Assembly (NCBI GenBank): GCA_964618455.1 | Contig: CAZUAQ010000007.1 | Location: forward strand, 62,001-126,000 | From: CAZUAQ01 sp964618455 | GTDB taxonomy: Bacteria > Planctomycetota > Phycisphaerae > UBA1845 > PWPN01 | Length of the DNA: 64,000 nucleotides | Direction: 5' to 3' | In this document: positions 58,778-64,000 of the stretch, in pieces | Position numbering within the stretch: position 1 is the stretch's first letter | How the letters are laid out: each line of letters opens with the position of its first letter | Program-made: the position numbers and the translations under genes | Notes under the pieces: model-generated | Told to the model about the DNA's origin: nothing | Databases searched by the model: none | The model's input: the letters and a program-made list of their open reading frames with translations, nothing else

Positions 58778-61648
58778 TCAGGGATCGAATCGCATGTTGC
58801 CCAGCGACGAGGGGCTGTAGAGATGCCGCGGCGCGCCGGACCACGAGGAATACTCCCCGAGTCGCGCCTGGTACCGGCCGACGTTCAACCCCCACACCGC
58901 AGCGGGCTCCTCGAATGCGCTCAGCGGAATCCGCATCTCCGCCGTCCACGCGTTCGACTCGCCGCGATCGTCGACCCGGGCTTCCACACGGACCGGCCAA
59001 TCGGACCGCGGAGCCACCGTCGCCAGACAGGGGAAGCCCTTCTCCGTCACGACCGCACCGTTGGCTTTGAGCACGATGTGGTAGAGATCCCCCGGAGACA
59101 GCGCCCCCCCGGTCGGATCCAGGATCACTTCGAGCAGATCCTCGCCGGTCGGCCATAAGCCGTCGTACTGAACGGTGTTGCTGCGCGAGATCACCCGCTT
59201 GCCTGATTCATCGTCCGTGCACCGGAAGCCCAAGTAGAGATGGGTGGCATCCCGCGCGATGAACATGGTCGTCGGGAGCGTTGGGCGTCGCGGGTCGGGC
59301 AGGTCGCGCTTCGGCGAACTCTGCGCACCGACCAGCAGAAAGTCTCCGGCGACGTTGTTCACCCCGAGCGGCCAATCGTCCAGGGCTCCGTCAAAGGAGA
59401 GTTCGCGCTCCAACTGTTGCGGCACGATGACGCACAGCCGACCGGGAACGGCTTCGCTCCGAAAACCGTCGCCCGTGAGCAAGAGTTCAAACGGGGTCGC
59501 GCCATGCAGTGCGCCGGGCAGCCCGGTCATCTGTGTTTGCAGGACTTCGCGTCGCGTCTGTCCCGGTGGGAAACCTTGGATGCTCTTCGAGGCACCGGCG
59601 TTTTCCGTCAGTCCGTCAAGAGAGAGCCGTCCGTTCACGGCGCGGCCCGTTCCGTTCATCAGGGTGGTGATGACCTCGATCCCGGCCGGTGCCTCCGGGT
59701 CTGATTCGTCGATCCGCCAGCGAACACCTTCGATCTGCGTTCGCACGCGCCGGGCGGTATCCATAAGGCGCGTCCACTCGAGGCGATCCTGCAGGACCTC
59801 ATCCGCGGAGGGCGGCGTGGCGACCTCGGGATGCAGGGCGGAGACGACCTCCCGGCGAAGCAGGCGCTCTGCCAGTTGCCAGGCTTCACGCTCCTGCATC
59901 CATCCGCCCGCCACTCCATCGAGGTAATGCTCGCCGTAGCTCGCGGATCCGCCGCCCGGGCAGAGATTCGTCGCCAACTGCCGCGCGACCGCCGGGCGTC
60001 CGTTCGCCTCGAGCGCCCACAGGTGCTCGTAATCCTGCAAGCCCTGCCGCAGACGCTTGAGGCGCATGGACGGCACCGGGGCGGTCAATCCATAAGGCCT
60101 TCCCGGCCAGATGAGCGGGGCGGAGCCGTGGTCCGACGCACGTTCGGGGACATCCGGGTTCACCTCGCCGAGGGCGACCGCTTCCGCGCCCCAGCGATAC
60201 GCCATCCACGCCAGGCTGCGAATGTCCTGCGGGGAGGCGAACGTCGAGAGGCAACCCGAGTAAGGAGGTTCGCTCGGATTCAGCCAGAGCGCACCGCCCT
60301 CCGCCTGGGCAAGGAGGGCTCCGGCGTCCGTGTAGCGTGCGGGGGGCAGCCATATCGAAACCAGGGAGCCGATGGGCTGATAGCCGTCGTTCCGCCAGCC
60401 GAAGCGCTCCATGGAATACGGAGTCAGTGTGCAGGCCAGGCGGATCGACGCGTCACGATCGCGGATGGCCGACGCCCATTGTTCGACCAGCGCATACGGC
60501 CGGGTCATGGATCCGCTTGGCGCCGGGAGCATGGCATATTGCCGGTTTGCCCAGCCGCGCTCGCGGAAGTGCTCCATGCAGCGGGCGAGGTATTCGGCAA
60601 GCATGGTCTGGAACTCCGGCGAGCGGAGCCCACCGTAGCGTTCGGCGGGAGGTTCGTCGCGGTTGATCGGGAGCGGCCAGAGGGGAGAGGGCTCCTTGGA
60701 GTCGTAGATCTCGCCCTCGATCATCCCGGTGACGATGCGGTCGTAGTCCTCCCAGTCGAGGCTCAAACTTCCCCGCGGACCAATTCGCCGGATCGGCACC
60801 ACGTCGGTCAGGACCGGATCGCAACGATGGGCGCGGAGCATTCGGGCCGTCGCGTCAATCAACTGGATCGCTTCGTCATACCGCGGATCGGTACGCAGGA
60901 GGCGGATCGGGGCAAAAGGCCGTCCGCCGGCACGAAGGTGTTGGCGGAAGAGTCGTTGCGTGTTCACCTCCGCGATGGCAGGCAGGTTGTGGGCCGCCGG
61001 AAGCGACGATTCGTGGACGTCGAGTTGGAGCATCGCCGTCGCCGGTTCGCCACCTCCGCCGTTCAGCCGCAATCGGGAGGTATAGCGTCCGGGGGAGGCC
61101 CCCGGAGGGACGTGGATGTCCAGCCAGAGGATTTCATTCTGATCGCTCGAGAGGCGGATCGGCATTCCTCCCGATGGAGCGTCCAGCGGCACGAGCGGGT
61201 CGGCGATGTCGGAAGGCTGACGAAGCTCATCGGTCAACCGCAGATGCCAGGACGGCGCTTCACCGGTGGCAATCCAGTCGGCCCGGTAAACCTGAATGCT
61301 TTCAGATGGGATGGTCTGTCCTGAATCACTCTGCAGCGGATCGACCTCCACGGCGTTGACGCGTGCATGGCCGGTCTCCGCTCTCATCACGATCTGGCAG
61401 GCGGCCGTTTCATTCACGGATGCTTCAAGACGAATCACGCCTTCGCTGCGACTGAAGATCGCGGTCTCGTTTTCGAGAGGGGTCTGGCGGTGAATCATCT
61501 GGCCTTGCGGGCCCGCCCAGAACAGCGTCGCGCCACCCGGTCCGATGTTCATTTCGCTGCAGCCGCTCGAGAGCAACAATGTGGTCGATAACACAACAGC
61601 ATGCGTGATACGAGCACACCTGCAACCGGCCGATGGAGTGGGATTCAT
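58778..61648 (-). CDS. Large lipoprotein, DUF4091/GH123-like with CBM9-like C-terminus
   Basis: A putative extracellular glycosidase of 956 residues. Signal peptide ending LSTTLLLSSGC gives a lipobox at the cysteine. After a beta-sandwich region (about 40-230), residues 240-600 resemble the DUF4091/GH123-like TIM barrel; the closing motif SMRLKRLRQGLQDYEHLWAL is characteristic. From about 790 onward a carbohydrate-binding CBM9/DOMON-like domain reads SFDGALDDWPLG, FIARDATHLYLGFRC and VEARVDDRGESNAWTAEMRI. GH123 enzymes hydrolyse N-acetylgalactosaminides, but I cannot identify the catalytic acid residues, so substrate and activity are open. ATG at 61648; the frame opens at 61744. Confidence 0.8.
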   Translation of the reverse strand: MNPTPSAGCRCARITHAVVLSTTLLLSSGCSEMNIGPGGATLFWAGPQGQMIHRQTPLENETAIFSRSEGVIRLEASVNETAACQIVMRAETGHARVNAVEVDPLQSDSGQTIPSESIQVYRADWIATGEAPSWHLRLTDELRQPSDIADPLVPLDAPSGGMPIRLSSDQNEILWLDIHVPPGASPGRYTSRLRLNGGGGEPATAMLQLDVHESSLPAAHNLPAIAEVNTQRLFRQHLRAGGRPFAPIRLLRTDPRYDEAIQLIDATARMLRAHRCDPVLTDVVPIRRIGPRGSLSLDWEDYDRIVTGMIEGEIYDSKEPSPLWPLPINRDEPPAERYGGLRSPEFQTMLAEYLARCMEHFRERGWANRQYAMLPAPSGSMTRPYALVEQWASAIRDRDASIRLACTLTPYSMERFGWRNDGYQPIGSLVSIWLPPARYTDAGALLAQAEGGALWLNPSEPPYSGCLSTFASPQDIRSLAWMAYRWGAEAVALGEVNPDVPERASDHGSAPLIWPGRPYGLTAPVPSMRLKRLRQGLQDYEHLWALEANGRPAVARQLATNLCPGGGSASYGEHYLDGVAGGWMQEREAWQLAERLLRREVVSALHPEVATPPSADEVLQDRLEWTRLMDTARRVRTQIEGVRWRIDESDPEAPAGIEVITTLMNGTGRAVNGRLSLDGLTENAGASKSIQGFPPGQTRREVLQTQMTGLPGALHGATPFELLLTGDGFRSEAVPGRLCVIVPQQLERELSFDGALDDWPLGVNNVAGDFLLVGAQSSPKRDLPDPRRPTLPTTMFIARDATHLYLGFRCTDDESGKRVISRSNTVQYDGLWPTGEDLLEVILDPTGGALSPGDLYHIVLKANGAVVTEKGFPCLATVAPRSDWPVRVEARVDDRGESNAWTAEMRIPLSAFEEPAAVWGLNVGRYQARLGEYSSWSGAPRHLYSPSSLGNMRFDP

Positions 61649-62066
61649 GATCGTGGACAAGCGTTTTCCTTCCGGAGTCAAGTGTCGCGGATTCCGCTGG
61701 TTGGATGATTTCCAAGGCTGGTATTGTAGATAAGTCGGGTACAAATTCCATGCCCACCGTTAACCACGGCCTCTCCCTGTCCGAACTACAGAGTGACTCT
61801 CGTGGCGTTTCCTGGCGATCCATGAAAAGTGCGTCACATCCAAGCATTCCAGCGAACTCGCGAAGTTTATCGTCGTCTACACTTGTAATGCATCCGGTAA
61901 TCTTCAATGTGGGGAAGTGGGGCTGAGCATGCCGCCGAGATGCGCTCCGCGATTTCGGCCGAAATCTTGAAAACCCGCCGTGCCGGGGCTTTTCTCGTTG
62001 CGTCGCATGCGTTCCTTGACCGATACAGATTCTACGGGTTACACGGTAGGACAGGGGAGTTCACCT
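61649..62066. other. Divergent intergenic region
   Basis: 418 bp between the GH123-like gene (minus) and the CBM48 gene (plus). No convincing gene. Short frames on both strands have no ribosome binding site. Confidence 0.45.
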
Positions 62067-62423
62067 ATGGTTGAGCAGTCTTCAGACGGCACCGTCGAAT
62101 TTCGGTTTTATCGTCCGGGTGCGACGCACGTCGCCATCACGGGGGAGTTCAACGGCTGGAATGAAAAGGGTTGGCCGATGCGCGCCCAGGGCGACGGCTG
62201 GTGGGCCTGCAACCTGATGCTCGCCCCGGGGTTTTACGAATTCCAGTACCTGGCGGATCGGGAGCGTTACCTGGACTATGCCGCCTTCGGCTTGAATCCG
62301 GGCCCGCTGGGGCTCAACTCGGTGGTGAAGGTCGACGCGATCACCGCCCGGCCGAAATCTCACCCGAGCGCGAAACCTCTCAAGGTTCACTACGACGAAA
62401 CCTCGAAGACGAACGCCGCCTGA
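62067..62423 (+). CDS. CBM48/AMPK-type glycogen-binding domain protein
   Basis: A single-domain protein of 118 residues. The core is VEFRFYRPGATHVAITGEF then NGWNEKGWPMRAQGDGWWAC and APGFYEFQYLADRERYLDY, the pattern of a CBM48/AMPK beta-subunit-like glycogen-binding module with the conserved GEFNGW. No catalytic domain is attached, so it may bind alpha-glucan or glycogen and recruit an enzyme, or act as a sensor. ATG at 62067 has AGGGGAG upstream. It stands alone. Confidence 0.86.
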   Translation: MVEQSSDGTVEFRFYRPGATHVAITGEFNGWNEKGWPMRAQGDGWWACNLMLAPGFYEFQYLADRERYLDYAAFGLNPGPLGLNSVVKVDAITARPKSHPSAKPLKVHYDETSKTNAA

Positions 62424-62637
62424 GGACGGCTTCAGAAGTCCTCCTCTCTTCTCGAGACTCCTTGGGGAACATTCGGCACACGGGACGGATGGGTTCCCGG
62501 CGGTCCCGGTACGCCGTGCTCACGACGCGAGGCGGCGGCGGCAAGGGCGGTGGAGTCCCTTGACGCTCTCTGCGCTCGAGTTTAACCTACCCGCTTCGGC
62601 AGGCCCCCAACCTTCTACTGCCTGTCGACGCGAGCAA

Positions 62638-62722
62638 GCCCGGGTGGCGGAATTGGCAGACGCGCATGGTTGAGGGCCATGTTCCCGTTAAGGGAGTGGA
62701 GGTTCGAGCCCTCTCCCGGGCA
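62638..62722 (+). tRNA. tRNA-Leu(GAG)
   Basis: An 85-nt class II tRNA with a long variable arm. Acceptor GCCCGGG/CCCGGGC, anticodon stem CATGG/CCATG with loop TTGAGGG giving GAG, long variable arm from the G-T rich stretch, and T arm GAGGG-TTCGAGC-CCTCT-like. The CCA end is not encoded. Confidence 0.95.
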
Positions 62723-62771
62723 TTCCCAAGTCCCATCTTCAGACCCTCGTCCCTTTCGAGAGACTCCCGCG

Positions 62772-63425
62772 ATGAATACCGACATGAGACCAGTCCTGGC
62801 GGCGATCCTGGTGCTGAGCGTTTCGTGGGTGACCGGCTGTGAGCAGGACAAGAAGTACCCCGAACTGCAGCGCAAGGTGCAGGATCAGCAGGAACGGATT
62901 CGCGATCTCGAGGAGGAACTCGCGAGCCAGCAGGAGACGGTCCGCACGCTTCGGGCACAATTGGCGGAGGGATCCGGGATCGATCCCGGTGAATTCGAGC
63001 AATTGCTCGGGCTGAGCGAACTGAGGATCGAGGGCATGTCGGGCGGGCTGGATACGGATGATCAAACCGGGGACGACGTGATCGTGCTGTACGTGCAGCC
63101 GGTGGACCGGTTCGGGGACGTGGTGAAGGCCCCCGGACGGATCGAGCTGCAGTTGTTCGACCTGAGTCGGCCTGAAGAGGCGCTCTTCCAGACGTGTTCG
63201 TACGAGACTGCCGACCTGATGGATGAGCATTGGTACGGCAAGCTCTGGACGTACCATTACACGCTGAAATGTGGATGGCCGCCCAGCGGTACGCCGGCGG
63301 GGAAGCAATTGACCGCCAAGATCGCGTTCACGCATGCCCTGACCGGCCAGCGGATCACGGCTCAGAAGGTAGTCGACCTGACGCTTCCGCTGGAGCAGGC
63401 GGCCCCCGCGTCCTCTGATCCGTAG
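62772..63425 (+). CDS. Putative lipoprotein with coiled-coil stalk
   Basis: A lipoprotein of 217 residues. Signal peptide MRPVLAAILVLSVSWVTGC with lipobox ending at the cysteine. The next 50 residues are a coiled coil (KYPELQRKVQDQQERIRDL), followed by a beta-rich domain (DDVIVLYVQPVDRFGDVVKA, GRIELQLFDLSRPEEALF) resembling a small immunoglobulin-like or C2-like sandwich. I recognise no family. ATG at 62772 or 62784. It begins 50 bp after tRNA-Leu, so it may be transcribed from its own promoter or read through from the tRNA. Confidence 0.7.
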   Translation: MNTDMRPVLAAILVLSVSWVTGCEQDKKYPELQRKVQDQQERIRDLEEELASQQETVRTLRAQLAEGSGIDPGEFEQLLGLSELRIEGMSGGLDTDDQTGDDVIVLYVQPVDRFGDVVKAPGRIELQLFDLSRPEEALFQTCSYETADLMDEHWYGKLWTYHYTLKCGWPPSGTPAGKQLTAKIAFTHALTGQRITAQKVVDLTLPLEQAAPASSDP

Positions 63426-63584
63426 CGTTCACGAACCCTGCGTTGGACCGTGGTTTCGTCTGATAAAACCCCGCCCGCGCGCTCTTCCTGTCGCTTCAGC
63501 TCCCGTATGAGATTTTGTTGAATCTCCCGGTCCGTTCCGGTCGATGCGCAAGAATCTGAACACTCGCCTTCAGGGAGCACGACC

Positions 63585-63914
63585 ATGACCGAACTCGGCC
63601 TGCGCGACATGATTCAACCCGAGATCGAAGAGCCCATCGACGCCGATCGCGAGCAGGGAGACCGGCGAAACGCGCTGCGCTACGAGCGGCGTACGGAAGG
63701 CATCCTGCGGCTCGAGGACAGCGAGCATCCGATCACCTGCCTGAATGTCAGCTTCGGTGGGGTGAAAGTCTGTGCCAGAGACGGTTTCGTTCCGGAGCTG
63801 GGCGACCTGGCGGAGATCGAGGTGCAGTTCGGTGACAGTACGTTCCGCGACGATTGCCTCGTGGTCGAGACGTCGCCGGGCACACGCGGAACGATCATCC
63901 ATCTGGCGATGTGA
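63585..63914 (+). CDS. PilZ-domain protein (c-di-GMP receptor-like)
   Basis: A stand-alone PilZ domain of 109 residues. PilZ binds cyclic di-GMP through an RRxxxR motif and a later D/NxSxxG. Here the first is RRNALRYERR (RR-x3-R) and the second is LNVSFGGVKVCARDG, so both are present. It may link the cyclic di-GMP made by the GGDEF/HD-GYP protein at 12470-15133 to an output, but the loci are far apart and that is inferred. ATG at 63585 with AGGGAG seven bases upstream. Confidence 0.85.
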   Translation: MTELGLRDMIQPEIEEPIDADREQGDRRNALRYERRTEGILRLEDSEHPITCLNVSFGGVKVCARDGFVPELGDLAEIEVQFGDSTFRDDCLVVETSPGTRGTIIHLAM

Positions 63915-64000
63915 CCGCTGCCCATCCCCATTCGCCGCACTTCATTCATCTCCAGCCGGATTCATTCCGCGCGGCTGCCGCTATAATCGTGACATGAACC

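Noticed and set aside
1..64000. CRISPR arrays, insertion sequences, rRNA genes
   Set aside because: No regularly spaced repeats, no transposase genes and no rRNA-like conserved stretches were seen anywhere in the window.

Overview
This 64 kb window is GC-rich, gene-dense bacterial chromosome, most likely from a planctomycete (probably Phycisphaerae-like). The gene content points there: three PEP-CTERM proteins, a PEP-CTERM-associated TIGR03790-type protein with a C-terminal dockerin-like repeat, a second dockerin-tailed propeller protein, a Tat-exported Gfo/Idh/MocA oxidoreductase, a sulfatase, a long class III glutamine synthetase, and many small lipoproteins. The assignment is inference from gene content, not from a marker-gene comparison.

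Layout. 1-8.5 kb is mostly housekeeping: argC (cut by the window edge), rplM-rpsI with a clear terminator, a free-standing tRNA-binding protein, a small SET protein, a Gfo/Idh oxidoreductase, a CPBP membrane protease, upp, and an unusual two-gene unit of a minimal tyrosine recombinase plus an acyl carrier protein behind a near-consensus promoter. 9.2-18.1 kb looks like a sensing locus: periplasmic binding protein, TonB-dependent receptor, then on the other strand a hybrid histidine kinase translationally coupled to a GGDEF/HD-GYP protein. 19.2-25.4 kb is an integrated element at tRNA-Gln(CTG), bounded by a 29-bp direct repeat, with an integrase, two small HTH proteins, a zinc-ribbon protein, a RepA-like ATPase and two unknown proteins. 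25.6-31.1 kb holds a sugar isomerase-like protein and the TIGR03790/PEP-CTERM genes. 31.4-46.1 kb is a mix of membrane, lipoprotein, methyltransferase, nitrilase, release-factor-like, phosphoesterase, glycosyltransferase, sulfatase, MscS and L,D-transpeptidase genes. 46.6-64 kb holds glnN, a Tat oxidoreductase, an outer-membrane porin-like protein, hemX-hemA, a TrkH-type K+ transporter, a large glycosidase-like lipoprotein, a CBM48 protein, tRNA-Leu(GAG), a lipoprotein and a PilZ protein.

The most interesting observation is in the tRNA-Gln element. The integrase reading frame runs into the right attachment core and stops at a TAG whose last base comes from the host tRNA gene. At the left end the same frame leaves the core as TAC and stays open for 57 codons. 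In the excised circle the two parts would join into one integrase 57 residues longer. The attachment site therefore lies inside the integrase gene, and integration truncates the protein and leaves its tail about 6 kb away. This resembles the integrase partitioning known for SSV-type archaeal viruses.

All calls come from reading the sequence. Family names rest on visible motifs and remembered family features; no database search was run.
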